64,000 nucleotides of DNA from Gordionus sp. m RMFG-2023 (Eukaryota > Nematomorpha > Gordioida > Chordodea > Parachordodidae). Location: positions 17,771,366-17,835,365 of the forward strand of contig NC_088777.1 in assembly GCF_954871325.1 (NCBI RefSeq). Direction: 5' to 3'. The first letter of the stretch is position 1, and each line of letters starts with the position of its first letter. A program made the translations under genes and the position numbers. Of this stretch, positions 42,940 to 56,500 are shown in pieces. The notes beneath the pieces are model-generated. The model did not search any database, was not told the origin of the DNA, and saw only the letters and a program-made list of their open reading frames with translations.

Positions 42940-45000
42940 GAAGAGTTTGATCTGGGTACTAAAACAACTGGACCTATGCAACCAATATTAGGTGCATATT
43001 TTTATACTGGATTGGGGAAAGATAAAAGATGTTTTCAACCTCAGTGGTACAAATCCTTTCCTTGGATAGAATAAATCATTACCAGAAACGCTATTTTTTG
43101 TTTTCCTTGTCGTAATTTTCCCACACAACCTCACAAAGGTTATCTCTTTGATATAGGTTATCAAAAATTTCGTAAGGTAAAAGAATTCTTAACAGCTCAC
43201 GGAGCAACAAATGGTCATGCAACGATTATGATTCTCTGGAACCATTTTAAACTTTAATAGAAGGGACCATTAAAGAAAAATTTGTAACTCTAACTAAATC
43301 AGCAATAATAAAAATAAGAGAATATATTTGAAACGATTATTCAAAATTATAATACTATGTGGTAAGTTAGAACTTCCCCTTAGAGGACATCATGAAAGTA
43401 AGACAAGCAATAATCAAGGGAATTATTGTGAAATATTAAACTGTTTGAAAGAGTATGATTCATTTTTAATGGCATATAAGCCACCAAGCAATGCTCATTA
43501 TTGCTCACCTCCATCACAAAATCAAATGCTATCTGCAGCGGAAAACATAATCTTATACATAGCTTCAGAAATAAGGGAGGCAGGTTATTTTGCTGTCATG
43601 GCTGATGACACTCGTGATGTGAAGCTCATATGAACAATTTAGTATATGTGTTAGATATGTTGATAAAACAAAAACACCAAATGAATCTTTTATATCTTTT
43701 GAAAAAGTTGTAGACTTAGATGCAGAATCATTAACAAAGACATTGATATCAACCTTAAATAACAATTCTATAAATGCGATTTGCGTTGCTCAAGCTTATG
43801 ATGGTACCAGTGTTATGAAAGTGCATTTTTCAGGAGTCCAGGAAAGATATCGCAAAAATCACAAAATGGCTATATATGTGCACTGCTATGCACATAAACT
43901 CAATCTTGTATTGATCTCAGCATGCAAATATTTACCTCAGTCTAGAAAGTTTTTTAATGTATTAGAATCTATTCATGCTTTTTTCTCAATATCTATTATC
44001 CATCATAACAAATTTATTGATTTACAATTAAGATTAGGGCTAAAATCCAAAAATATTGATGCCTTGAGTTTTACACGTTGGGGATCCCATATTAGAACAA
44101 TAGAGGCAGTAAAAAACATTTTCCTGCGATTATTTCTTATCTAGAAAATATAGAGCATGGTGATATGGTGAAAGCAAATAGAATTTTATATATTCTTTTA
44201 CAATATGATACAATTATGTGTATGTTTATATTCCAAAAATTATTATCTATGTGTTCCAATATTTCTATTTTTTTACAAAAATCAGATTCTGGCATATCAA
44301 CAGCATTGGCTCTTATCGAGTCTCTTATCGAGTCTCTTATCTTTTCTTTGTCAAATTTAAGAAATAATTCTTATTTTTCTTCATTATTTACCGAAGTAAA
44401 TAAATTCTGCAATTTATATAATATAAAAATAACAAATAAAAGAACAAATATACCTTCTATCATTTTAAATGATTCTATTCAAATAGATGATATTGTTTCT
44501 CCTAATTATTCTGATCAAACAGAAACTTTTTATAAGTGTCATGTCTTTTATCCAATTTTGGATATTATGATAAATGAATTAAAAAAGAGATTTTGTCAAT
44601 AAAACGCAGATATATTAATAGCTATAAGTGCTTTACATCCCTCCTCCCCCCAATTTTTAAATAATGATATCATTAAACCATTTATCCTACATTATAATCT
44701 TCCTGATCCAATGGAAGAATACGCAATATTAAAGATTTATATTTTAACCTATAATAAAACACATGAACCTATGTGCAAATCGATAATAGATTTGATAAAA
44801 ATCGTACCCATCGATATATTCCCTCGTATATATAATTGCCTTAAAATTGCGCTAACTATACCTTTTAATTCCTGTTCATGTGAAAGATCGTTTTCAGCTT
44901 TAAAACTGGTGAAAACATTTATTCGATCTACAATGGGTCAGTAACGATTAAATTCGTTGGCTCTATTGAGAATTGAAAAAAATGTTATTAATAACATTCC
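42940..45000 (+). pseudogene. hAT-3 transposase (ZMYM1/P52rIPK type), broken
   Basis: Order of domains is that of hAT transposases with a TTF-type zinc finger. 43020-43260 reads FQPQWYKSFPW, FCFPCRNF and FRKVKEFLTAHGATNGH. 43440-43640 gives MLSAAENIILYIASEIREAG then YFAVMADDTRD (first catalytic Asp region). 43780-43930 gives AYDGTSVMK and HCYAHKLNLVLI (second Asp and CxxH-type). 44050-44090 SFTRWGSHIRT. 44830-44990 FPRIYNCLKIALTIPFNSCS, CERSFSALKLVKTFIRSTMG, the dimerisation domain. At least five stops or frame changes interrupt it, so it is inactive but not very old; long stretches are still open. Confidence 0.75.
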
Positions 45001-45229
45001 TATAGATTACATTATAAATGAATATGCAACAATGATTAACCGTCGAAGAGAATTTATTTTATCAGATAATTTAACCTTATTATTTATATTATGAAACGTA
45101 ATGCGAGTAAATATATCGTTTAATATTTATTTTATAAATTTTTTTATCATTTCTAAAATTAGCTTAAAGATATGGCAATAAAAAATTTCTTTTTGAGATA
45201 TATATTGACAATACAATAATTTATAAGAT

Positions 45230-45840
45230 CTTAATTGCTTTCATCATATCACTCTTATTTTTTAGCTACTATATAATTCATTTCTAATTTGGCATCCTTA
45301 CCATGTAAATAACTCAAAGCTTCAATATATTTGCTTAATTTCTTCTAAAGATTTTTAGTGTTTTTGTTTTATAATTTATCTAACATTATAAATTCTGATA
45401 TGAGTTAACATCGTGAGTGTCATGGCTATGACTGCAAATTAACCAGCATCTATAATTTGTGTGGCTATGTAATTTAAGATTATTACTACAGCTGCTGAGT
45501 GCATATGATTGCATATTTTAGATATGCAATAATGGTCAACTGTATAGTCGTTTATATATCATTAAAAATGGAAGATAATTTTTTAGAAATTTAATATCTC
45601 ACATTAATTTTCTCGATTACTTATCTAGCTTCCAACATGTCATCTAAAAAAAAGCTTTAACTACCATAAAGTTTTATAATTTGGATTGGTCATTTATATT
45701 CTCTTCTTCAACTATTGTTAATTTGGTAAGGCCTATAAATTTTTTCTTATTAGTGCATTCTATAAAACATTGTCTAAAATGGTAACAGAGAGTTATATTA
45801 GTTTCATGACCTTTTGTCAATGTAAGTTTTAAGAATTATA
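45230..45840 (-). pseudogene. Inverted decayed piece of a related hAT transposase
   Basis: Reverse-complement of a segment also found on the plus strand at 51430-51970, and similar on that strand to hAT-3 coding sequence (the block with CATGACACTCACGATG corresponds to the ADDTRD region). Non-coding now. Confidence 0.55.
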
Positions 45841-46837
45841 TAGCCTTATGTGGTTTTTAAAAACCATTATCGGCATATATATTAATCAACCTTTTTTATC
45901 AATTGTAATTCTTTAGAGGCCAAATTTTTTATATCAGCGAAAATATTTTATACTGTAATAAATAGATTTTGTATTAAAAAAATATTATTTTTAGAAATGT
46001 CTTGTATTATTTTATTTATATGCGTTTATTTTGTAGGCATAATATAATAAATGACAAAATACAAAATTCAGAAGTAATTTTCAGAGTTAGCTAATTTTAA
46101 AAAAGTATAATATAGTAATATGAAACCCGGCCGAACGCCCGGCAAGCGGGCCGAAGGCCCGCAAATTGGGAAGTATGAGGGGCTTCGCCCTCCATAAAAA
46201 ATTTTTTAGTTGAGCCCCCTGAGATTGTAAACTGTAAAGGCTAGCGACGCCCCTGATAAGGACATCAGAAAATATCTTTTAAAGACATTGTGGGATGAAT
46301 AATATGAAGATTAATTTTTAATATTATTTTTTATTTAAAATAAATAGATGGCGTTAAATAATAATTGTTGTTATATTTATTATCAAGAGCATTGATTAGT
46401 TAAATTTGTTAAAATATTAACTGTAATATATTCTATAACTGTCAAATTTGTCTGTAAAAGTGGAATTTTACCTAATATTTTGTAACTAATTTTATAAAAT
46501 AGAGTAATATCAACTATATGTTTACTTACTTTTTATAAATAAATTTCTTATACTTGTTTGGAATATATTATCATGCTTTTATATTAATGTATATACAAGT
46601 AATTTATTATTATATTTTATATAAAAAATAAAAATATATTTCATATTTGTTCCAGGCTTATTTTTTTTTATTAAAATTAACCTCCTATCTTGTAAAAATA
46701 TTTTATGACTATATATTGACTAAGGTAACCCGGGCAAAAGCGGGCCAAAAGCCCACCCAAAATGGGGTCTGGAGGCGAAGCCTTCGGTAATTTTTTAATT
46801 CCCCCCCCCCCTTAGGAAAATTCTGACTACGATTATG

Positions 46838-47377
46838 TATGATAATAATAAAAACCAGTTTAACGGGAAATAAAAAGCGCTTAAAAGAAAATACCAGAAT
46901 TAGTTGGAATTAAATATTCTCTAGAAGAGAATTCTAGTGGCGAAAAAATTGCTAGAAAAAACATTTATTTCGATTATATTTGACATTAAGGAGGTTTAAT
47001 ATGAACTTAATCCCTATACTTAAATCAGATACAGAATTTAATTTCACATTAAAATAGGTGCCACGACTTGAGTTGCCTTTTTTTAAAAAAACTAGTTAAA
47101 AAACAAAATTAGCACTAAAAAATAAATCTAAATTAAAGTTTATATTAAAAATAGTAAATATATATAAAGAAATAAAAGTTAAATAACATCTACAGTAGGG
47201 GCTCGCAATTAATTTTTTTAAAAACTAGTCATAGGGGGCACGCTAAAATGGGTAAATAATAGAGACAAATTTATATTATTCCATGGCAATTTTTTTTTGA
47301 AAAATTTATATTTATCATTTTAATAGTATTAAAGAGTAAATTAAAAATAACGGCGATATTATTAATAACAACCCTAT
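46838..47377. other. Unassigned AT-rich stretch
   Basis: Nothing recognisable between the end of X copy 1 and the next hAT derivative. Confidence 0.4.
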
Positions 47378-48123
47378 TAGGGGTGTATCGATACCACATT
47401 TTGGAGGCCGATCCGATATTAAATATCGGCCGATTACCGATCCGATATCATATCTAATTATGTATTCTGTAAAAATACCAATGGTTTTAATTTATAATAT
47501 ACTTTTTATTAGTATAACATCACTATACCATAACATATGTCATTTAAATATATTATAATTATCAGTTATGGTTTATATTCAATTTAATTGCTATTCTAAA
47601 AGAATATAAAATATTTTTATTGATAAATCACTTATTTATATAATTAGTAATAACATTAATCTATTTACATAATAAGTAATAAACAAATATACTATGAAAT
47701 TTGAAATAAATATTTAAAATTAATATATCGAAGATTTCTTTTTAATTTATCAAAGGTCAGTCTGCGATGATGGGGACTGTCAATATCACTAGCTTTACTA
47801 AAAACAGATTCTGAAGAGATTATTGCATACTTTTATAAACAAAATGCGAAAAAAAATAACAATATGACAGAATGTTTATTAACTAATTATTACAATTAAA
47901 AAAAATTAAACATAAAAAATGGATTTCGATTTTATTTATAAAAATAATTGGTTTTTTAGATATAACTTTTTTTTAAAATTTTTTATTTTATTTTTGTTAA
48001 AAAAAGCCATTTTTTTATAGGATTGGATCTGAAAATTTTATAATATTTGCCGATAACCGATATTTTAAAATGGGTGAAATATCGGCCCTATCCAATCTGA
48101 TATAATATATCGGTACATCCCTA
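47378..48123 (-). mobile_element. 746-bp non-autonomous hAT with transposase C-terminus
   Basis: Ends TAGGGGTGTATCGATACC and (inverted) TAGGGATGTACCGATA, flanked by a perfect 8-bp duplication AACCCTAT (47370-47377, 48124-48131). Subterminal GATCCGATAT/ATCGGCC motifs are repeated. Minus-strand 47829-47710 reads ISSESVFSKASDIDSPHRRR then TFDKLKRNLRYINF, the hAT dimerisation end (SSESVFS type), open over its whole length. Internal-deletion derivative of a BED-type hAT. Confidence 0.85.
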
Positions 48124-50177
48124 AACCCTATCTAGAAACTTTGGAGTTCTAACAAATATAAACTTATGATCTAACTAAATTTAGAATTTAGAGATATATA
48201 TTTACCTAAAATTTATTTACATTTATAGATTAAATTGAAACTAAATAAAATTATTAATTATAAGGATAAAAAATCCTAATAGTAATACATTAAGTTATAC
48301 TAATTCCTTATTTAAAATTTATAAGGGCTGAAGTTATAAATAGGATAGGGGTTAAAGTTTTGAGATCGAAATAGATATTGTTACAATAACTTAAAGAAGT
48401 GGGTCTAAAATATAAAATTTGAATAAACAAATAAGAGATCTCCTGTCTCTAACATTTAGTTTTTTCAGCGCACGTGGGTATCTTTTCACTCTAATTAATT
48501 AAAGTCTTTTTAAAATATTTTTAAAAACCTATTTGGGTAATTTACATTCTTTTCTATATTAATTCCCCAAATAAGTTTTTCTATTAAGACAATTAGATTA
48601 CCTTTTAATTTTATACCTACTATACTAATTGTTACCGTCACTTCTTTCTAAAAAAATAAAATAAAAAAATTATTATAAATTTAAGATAAAGTTTTATAAG
48701 GTAAATGAATATTTTTTACTTATTGTTGGTATGTAATCTATTTTGAATTAAATAGACAAATGAATTATAAATTCATTGAATAAGGTTCTCTAAGGTCAAT
48801 GAATGTTCTAATTATTGTTGGTATGTACATTATTCGAATTAATAAATAGATTAATCTTGGTATATCATAACGGGGTGAGATAATATTAATCTACTTATTG
48901 TTGGCATGTACACTATTCAAATTAATAAATATATATAATCTTTGGTATACTAACGGGGGGAGTTAATAATGAATAGGAATTAATTGTCGCATTCATAGTC
49001 CTATTGATTCTAAAATTGTTGTTAGGTCAATCAATTTAGTCCTAGATGTAATAAGTAGGTATTTTCTTTATATATATACCTTATACCACAAATTATGGAT
49101 CCTTTAGAATATTTTTATTGTTGAGAATTTTAAGGAAAATTTTTTTATATCATTTCTTAATTAAAATTAGTTAATGATAGTCTTACAATTACAAATTATA
49201 TCCTTTAAATTGTAATATTCCCATTGGATAATTATTTACTTAATATTATTTTTCTTAATTTTCGTATGATAGTCTTACTAATTACATCTCTTAAATTGTA
49301 ATATTCTCATTGGATAATTGTTGAAATACCTACCTTAACGCATTTTAAAATTTTATGATATTTATTTAAAATCTCGGAAAATTAATTGATGATAGTTATT
49401 TAACTATATTTTCACTTTATCTGTTGACTCGTATTAATATAGTTGATGATAGACTAAATTTATTATTTATGATGCGCTTGTGTTGTTAAATTAAGGAATT
49501 CATATATAAATAATGATTAAAAGGCGCATTTTCAATATAAAAGTAAATGTTAAATTCTTGAATTATGGTGATATAATTCTTGTCTTGTTTAAAAATAAAA
49601 GTTAATTCTTAGAATTATAGCGTAATAATTCTTGTGTTCCTATTTTGAAAATAAATAAAAAAAATTCCGTCTTTAATGATCTATATATTTTAAACAGTAG
49701 TAATTATAAATTATACAAGTATTATACTAAATTTTTAAATCTCATTACCGTTTCTTTCAGAACGTATTATTTTGTTTAAATGTACATGATTTTACAAAGC
49801 AGTTAAAAATAAATAAAAAGAAGATATAAATAAAATATTCCAAAGAAAATAATTAAATTTCTAACTTTCATTCATGTCTCCCATGATTTCCATGAATTTT
49901 TTTTGTACTTTATGAATTTTTCTGTATGTTATATTTATGTTTTTTATTGACACTTCCTTACTAATATTAAATCTTATTTATTTTCCTCGAAGAGCTATTA
50001 TATATTGATTATTTATCGAATATCTTAATAGGAAATTGATAATTTTTTTTTAAAAATTTGTAAATTATATTTTATTTCAAATTTATCGAAATAATAAATT
50101 AAATTAATATTCTTTCATAAGATTGTAATATTTCTTTTACTTTTTAATATTGTAATAATACAGTAAATTTAAATATA
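48124..50177. repeat. AT-rich region with degenerate tandem repeats
   Basis: 48715-48965 has three degenerate units of about 100 bp sharing TTATTGTTGGTATGTACATT and a G-run after AACGGGG. 49150-49325 has two ~105-bp units sharing TAAATTGTAATATTC and CATTGGATAATT. 49550-49645 has a further two-fold repeat around TTAATTCTTAGAATTAT. No gene seen. Confidence 0.6.
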
Positions 50178-51410
50178 ATGGTAGATTTTTCTGGAAATCT
50201 TAAAGTGTTAACACTAAATGTCAGATCCATGAACGATAATAAATTCGCTCAATTAAGATTTCTTTTGGAAACATTGGAGACTTAGCATGCATCCTAGAAA
50301 CACATTGGACAGAATCAAACAATCTAAATTGTAGAGGTTATCTCTTATTTAACTCGGGAGACACGAGGAAAAATGGTCGGGTGTAAGTATGATTATTAAG
50401 CAATATCTATCTGGCTATATTTCTAAATTAGAAGCTATAAATAGTAGGCTCTGTAGTATAAAAATTAAAATAAGAGGTATAAAATGCTGAATATTGTAAA
50501 TGTATATATGCCAGCTAATTATGCAGACAGCCAAATCTTATTTCCTTTTTTATCGGAATATCTAAATAATTTTGACTTTAATGTCAGAGTAGGCCGTCTG
50601 GTATAAAGAATCATGTATCTCTTGGTTCTGGAGCTCTGGATATATATTCTGATGCTGGGGGAAGACAACTGTTAGAACTACGTCCTAAGCTCGACCTCCG
50701 AGTAGCAAGTACTTTCTTTAAACACCATCAGAGATATTTACACATATTATAGCCCATCATAACACACTATCTCAAATTGACTATTTCATCAGTATCAGGT
50801 CAACTATTGATTGGATAAAAAATATTAAAGTTCTACATCATGTAATGTTTAATTCAGATCACAAACCCATTGTTTATTATATGGAAATTGATATCCAAAT
50901 TAGATCAAATCACAAAAGATAATTTTATTTAACACATCCGTGAAAAGTTTCTAAGATAGAGAGATTCCTTTACTACGCTAACCTCTGATTTACTAAAAAT
51001 ACTCATTGTATTTTCAATGATGCGGCGACCGTTTCTTTACTAAAAAAAGGAGGCTATCCAGATTGGATTTCAACAGAATCAATCTGATAGTTATTTAGTG
51101 GGCAAAGATCATTTTAAGAGAAACAAAGCGAATATTCTTGAAGATATAAGCCATAATCTAGAAGTGATAAGAGGAAATACCTCTAATATCGTGCTTTTGA
51201 AATTAGTAACTCGTTTAGTAAATAACACAAGTAAAGCCTTTAGACTATTGAAATCCTTTACTTCAAGCAAGAAAGACCAATTTTTTAAACTATGGCACGA
51301 GAACAAAATGATTACCGATCCTGAAGCTCAAATGAAAATCTCGTTTTCTCATTATACTAGTTTCTACAGTGGAAATAAAATTTCATTAATATTCCTCGAT
51401 TGATAATATT
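50178..51410 (+). pseudogene. LINE copy 1: endonuclease and linker region
   Basis: Starts MVDFSGNLKVLTLNVRSMND, the usual opening of an APE-type LINE endonuclease (LNVRS...), then ACILETHWTESNNL, GYISKLEAINSRLCSIKIKI, NIVNVYMPANYADSQ and, with frame changes, LGSGALDIYSD (catalytic-domain D region) and ITNPLFI near the end. 51098-51403 reads on as a charged linker that normally precedes the reverse transcriptase. Several stops and frame changes; inactive. The reverse transcriptase core is missing here; the C-terminus follows at 52640 after inserted sequence. Confidence 0.65.
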
Positions 51411-51429
51411 TTTTAAAAAAGTGCAATAA

Positions 51430-52240
51430 TATAATTCTTATCAACTTACATTGACAAAAGGTTATGAAACTAATATAACTTCTGTTACCATTTTAGACAA
51501 TGTTTTATAGAATGGACTAATAAGGAAAAATTTATAGTCCTAAACCAAATTAACAATTATTGAATAAGAGTTTAACGACCAATCCAAATCATAAAACTAT
51601 ATGGTGGTTAGAGCTTTCTCTTAGATGACATGATGGAAGCTAGATATGTAATCGTGAAAATTATTGTGAGATATTAAATTTCTAAAAGATTATCTTCCAT
51701 TTTTAATGATATATAAACGACTACACAGTTGACCATTATTGTTTATCTAAAATATGCAATCATATACTCTCGGCGGCTGTAATAATAATCTTAAATTACA
51801 TAGTAACACAAATAATATGCTGGTTAATTTGTAGTCATAGCCATGACACTCACGATGTAAACTAATATCAGAATTTATTATGTTGGATAAATTGATAAAA
51901 TAAAAACACTAAAAATCTTTGGAAGAAATAATTATGGAAATATATTGAAGCCTTGAGTTATTTACACGGCAAGGATGCCATACTAGAAATGAAACATTTT
52001 TTAACAATAAAATAGGGACCAGAATGATATGATGAAACAATTATTTTATATATTGTCCAATGATATATCATTGATATTCTCGCACCACCTCTAGTTGGTA
52101 TATTATATCTAGAAATAATAGTAGTTTTTAAAATATCAAAAATATATTCGTATAAAAAATTTAACTCAATGTTTTTCAAAGAAGAAAAAAATAGCTTTCC
52201 TAAAAACACGTAAAAAAGAGAAGAATAGATATTTAATTTA
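51430..52240 (+). pseudogene. Decayed hAT-3-related transposase piece within LINE copy 1
   Basis: Strongly similar to the reverse complement of 45230-45840 and more distantly to hAT-3 coding sequence at 43300-43700. No open frame. It leads straight into a piece of family X, which suggests that some X copies originally carried this transposase. Confidence 0.55.
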
Positions 52241-52540
52241 TTACATCTATTGTGGAATGAATAATAAGAGTTTATTAATAATATATTAAATAAATAGATA
52301 GCGTTAAATAATTGAATGCAAATTGTTACTTGTATTTATTACCAAAAGCATTTATTAGTAAAATTTCAAAAATATTAACTGTAATATATTATATAGCTGT
52401 CAAATACGTCTGTAAAAGTAGCATTTTATTAATATTTATAAATAATTATATATTATAGAGGATTATAAACTATATGCCTATTTACTTTTTATAAATAAAT
52501 CTCTTATACTTATTTGGATTTGGACCTTGAAAATAATTTT
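52241..52540 (+). mobile_element. Family X fragment (copy 3)
   Basis: Aligns with 46280-46560 in X copy 1 and 54182-54365 in X copy 2 (shared TGTGGAATGAATAATA, GATGGCGTTAAATAA-like and CTGTCAAATACGTCTGTAAA). Confidence 0.7.
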
Positions 52541-52639
52541 AGGAAGTTACATGATAATTAAATTTAAAAATCAATAATATAGTTGATTAGTGATTTTGAA
52601 CTTGGCAAATTAAAATTTTAAATTTGTTAATTTTTAATG

Positions 52640-53210
52640 GGAGATAACTAAGACGGAGACAAAGAGATTGCAAACGTTTGTTAATAAATGCTTAAGAATA
52701 ATCAATGGCGTCTTTTACCCCAACATCATTTCGAACGACAACCTTTGGAGAAGGTTTAAACATACTCCGGTACATGTAACTCTAAAGAAAGGCGTATAAC
52801 CTTCTTCGCGCATATTCTGAGGAATCATACCAATAACAGCTTAGTCCTTGATGCTATAAATTGGCTATACTCCTCTCCTTCAACGGCAAATCCTATGGAA
52901 AGTTTAAAAGATTATGGTACTATAAGGCAATGAAAGACATCATGGATATGAACTTAAACACTAAACAGTTTCTAAGACTAAATAAGAATAAGAGATCAAT
53001 AAAGAAACTGCTTAATATCAAATCAAATTAATTAAATCTCCCATAAACTTCTCCAAAATCAGGTTACTTTACTATATCTTTTTATCCCCTCTTCTCCTTG
53101 TCTACTTTTCTTTTCTTCTCAATCTTACTTCTTCTTTAGTCATAAACCTATTACTGACTTGTTTTTGTCAAGGCTTACATTAAAAATGTTAAACTTAAAC
53201 TTAGCCACCA
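52640..53210 (+). pseudogene. LINE copy 1: C-terminal end and 3' region
   Basis: Reads RLQTFVNKCLRIINGVFYPN then IISNDNLWRRFKHTPV, the motif that ends many LINE reverse-transcriptase proteins (NKCLRRIL...IS...LW). Then ILRNHTNNSLVLDAINWL and a stop-interrupted tail. 53040-53200 is pyrimidine-rich 3' UTR-like sequence without poly-A. Confidence 0.6.
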
Positions 53211-53573
53211 CCCACCCTTAAAGTAATTAAATTATTTTTGCAGATCTTGGGTATAGGCTTTTGTTTTGCCCATTTATTTTTGTCTATTAGCCTATAGACG
53301 TTTAAGCAACAGTTCTCGGACTGTTGCGCGACAAGTACGTGCGGCTTGCCCACAAACGTGTGAAGGACTCCTCATTTTTTCTCCCCTTAATTAACTATCC
53401 AGTTTGATCGATTTTTGAGGAAAACCTAGCGTAGCTCTGTTGTATCCACAACCAGAGGGCGAAAACGTTTTATCACGTATCACGTAATTAATAAATGATT
53501 ATATTTATTTAATTAGGTTATATAATAATTTAAATAATAAAAGTCAATTAAGCTTCAATGATTAATGGTAAAT
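53211..53573. other. Unassigned stretch before X copy 2
   Basis: Less AT-rich at 53250-53480. Contains TTATCACGTATCACG, also seen at 61290; meaning unknown. No gene recognised. Confidence 0.35.
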
Positions 53574-56500
53574 TATAGGCGTATTCAGAAATTTATCACA
53601 TTTTGTAAATATCATTTTTAGCTAATAAAAAATATCCCCCTTAGTCCTCCTCCCACTCTCTGACCCTCAAAAATGTATGCATATATCTTAAACGTAAATT
53701 TGAAAGAAAGAATGTAAAAATTGATATTTTTTATAAAACTATTCATCATAATTTATACATTTTTGGGAAAATAAATTTATAAATATATAAAATGAACCAA
53801 AAATGTTTTTTAATAAATGAAATATAAGCCAAAGATAAGTCTTAAGACAAAAGTGAAATGTATTATATTAATAATAGATAAATTATTAAATAATATAATA
53901 TATCAAATATAATTTTTTATAAAGTGAGTAATTTTAATTTATTTATCTTAATAAAAGTAAAATATAATTATAAAACTATTGATAAAATTAAATCATAAAT
54001 TAAATAAAAATATCAAAGCATAAAACAGTGTAATATTATATGTCGTAGATTTAGAGTATATCTAATTTTATCAATTATCATATGACAATCAAGTAATTTT
54101 TACCAATATAGCGAATTATATATTTTACAGAAAACTATAAAATATTGATAAGGACATAAAAAAATATCTTTTAAGGACATTGTGGGATGAATAATATGAA
54201 GATTAAATTTTAATATCATTTTTTACTTAAAATAAATAGATGGCGTTAAATAAATGAATGCAAATTGTTGCTATATTTATTATCAAGAGCATGGATTAGT
54301 AAATTTTGTTAAATTATTAACTGTAATATATTCTCTAACTGTCAAATATATCTGTAAAAGTGGAATTATACCGGGTATGACTAAATACTGCCTTGCTAAA
54401 CTGCCTTGCTAAAAAGCAATTAATCATATTCAATCATAATTTGATTATATAATATCTTTATTTTACATAAATCAATTTTTAATTAAGTAAAAAATTGATA
54501 TTAAATATCAAATAATTTAAAATTCTATTTTTACTTAATTTTATTGGAAAAAAAATATATTTAGCTTATTACAACTTAAATTTTATTTTTCAATTACAAA
54601 ATTTTACAAATTTATATCCATAAGAGGGCGTTAAATGCATAAATATGAAAATATATTCTTAGGAAACCAGAATAAATATCGGGTAGCACTTTTTTTGTAT
54701 TTGGGTGTAAATACATGTGAAAAACCTAAAATTTTTTTAAAAAATAGAGGTTTCTTTGACATTTAATTAAGTAGGTTTAGAATAGAAAAATAGTAGAAAG
54801 TTTGTAAGGAACATATTGCTGGCGTTATTGATCAAAATCTCTTCATTTTTGGTTTACGTGTATATTTTGGTTTTAAACATTATCCTAAAAAATATTTTGA
54901 AAATATTATGATTTGACCGAATGGCGAGTTCAAAACCGACCACTAACTAAATATTCGATCGATCAAATTTGATAGTAATATTATTTGGAAAATGTTCATT
55001 TTTGGCTAATTTATCTAAAAATATGTGCAAATCATTATCCCAAAAAATATTTAAAAAATATCGTGATTTGACCAATAACCGATTTGAAACCGAAATACTT
55101 CGTTGCTGGCGCTCTCCGTGGAAAATTCTTCAGTTTTGGTTTATAAGTGAACAATAAAGTGTTAAGCATTATCCAAAGTAATTTTTTGAGAATATTAAGA
55201 TTTGACCGAATGGCGAGCTCAAAACCGACCACTTACTAAATATTCGATCTACCAAATTTGGTAGTAATAATATTTGGAAAATGTTCATTTTTAGTTAATT
55301 TATCTATAAATACGTGCAAATCATTTTCCCAAAAAATATTTTAAAAATATCGTTATTTGACCGATAACCGATTTGAAACCGAAATACTGCATTGCTGGCG
55401 TTATCCATGGAAAATTCTTCATTTTTGGTTTATAAGTGAACAATAAGGTATTAAGCATTATCCTAAATAACTTTTTAAAAATATTAAGATTTGACCGAAT
55501 GGCGAGCTCAAAACCGACCACTTACTAAATATTCGATCTACCAAATTTGGTAGTAAAATTATATGGAAAATGTTCATTTTTGGTTAATTTATCAATACGT
55601 GCAAAACATTACCCCAAAAAATATTTTAAAAATCGTGATTTGATCGATAACCGATTTGAAACCTGCATTGCTGGCGTTATCCATTGGAAATTCTTCATTT
55701 TTGGTTTATACCTGTACATTGACGTGTTAAGCATTATCCCAAAAAATATTTAAAAAATATTATGATTTAACCGAATTTCAAGCTCAAAACCGACCACTTA
55801 TTAAATTTTTGATCGACCAAATTTGGTAGTAATATTAATTGAAAAATGTTTATTTTTCTTTATATATCTATAAATACGTGTAAAACATTATCCCAAAAAT
55901 ATTTTAAAAATATCATGATTTGACCGATAACAACATTTTATGACCTCGGCCTGTAAATTTGTATATTTAAATACTATGAAAAATTTTCTTTGTATTTTTA
56001 TAAATTTTGAAAATATGATCCGAAAAAAATTTTAAACCCTCTAATATATGATTTTCCAGTTATTGAATTGATATTTATTAAATCCATTCTTTTAAATTGG
56101 CAAGGTCAATGTTTAATTTAATAAGATCTTAGGACCGGGGCATTTGACTCAGGACATGGGTATCTTGTATAAAATTATAGAAACGATTAATAAATCAAGT
56201 AGTTTGAGAAAATTTAAAAAATATAATATATATCATCAAGTCTATCTAACAATGAGTGAGAGGGTGTGATCGATTTATAAAATATTAAAATTGGTATAAA
56301 AATTCTTGTTTTCATCCATAAAGATAACCTTTTCAACTAAACTAGTAGAAAGCTCGTCAAATAAACTGTATTTTTAATGTATTTTTTGGCTTCTCTTATA
56401 TTTTGTATATAGCTATGTTATTACTTTCAAGCAAATATATCTTTTATAAACGTAACATCGTGTTTAATTAGTTAATAAAATATACAAAGATGCTTTCTAC

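Larger units (their letters stand above)
41337..46255. mobile_element. hAT-3: 4.9-kb hAT element in family X
   Basis: Ends CAGTGGCGTCGCTGGGGGGG and (inverted) CAGGGGCGTCGCTAGCC. Flanking 8-mers ATAAAGAC (41329-41336) and ATAAGGAC (46256-46263) match at 7 of 8, and X copy 2 shows the uninterrupted sequence with ATAAGGAC near 54150. Transposase debris runs 42940-45000 on the plus strand. 41900-42650 holds two ~300-bp direct repeats (units with GTGATCCACTGTATAGATAT and GAAGAAAGAAGGCTTATTGA). 45230-45840 holds an inverted, decayed second piece of a related transposase. Confidence 0.8.
22844..46837. mobile_element. Family X copy 1, host of a nested stack
   Basis: Left end TTAGGCGTAGCCAG followed by G/C runs, right end CCTTAGGAAAATTCTGACTACGATTATG, inverted and decayed. 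Its own sequence (22850-23257, 41144-41336, 46264-46837) aligns with X copy 2 at 53600-54370 and 58660-58889. No coding sequence of its own is visible. It carries the LTR element (23258-41143) and hAT-3 (41337-46255). Flanking duplication is not clear for this copy. Superfamily probably hAT, because copy 2 has an 8-bp duplication. Confidence 0.65.
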
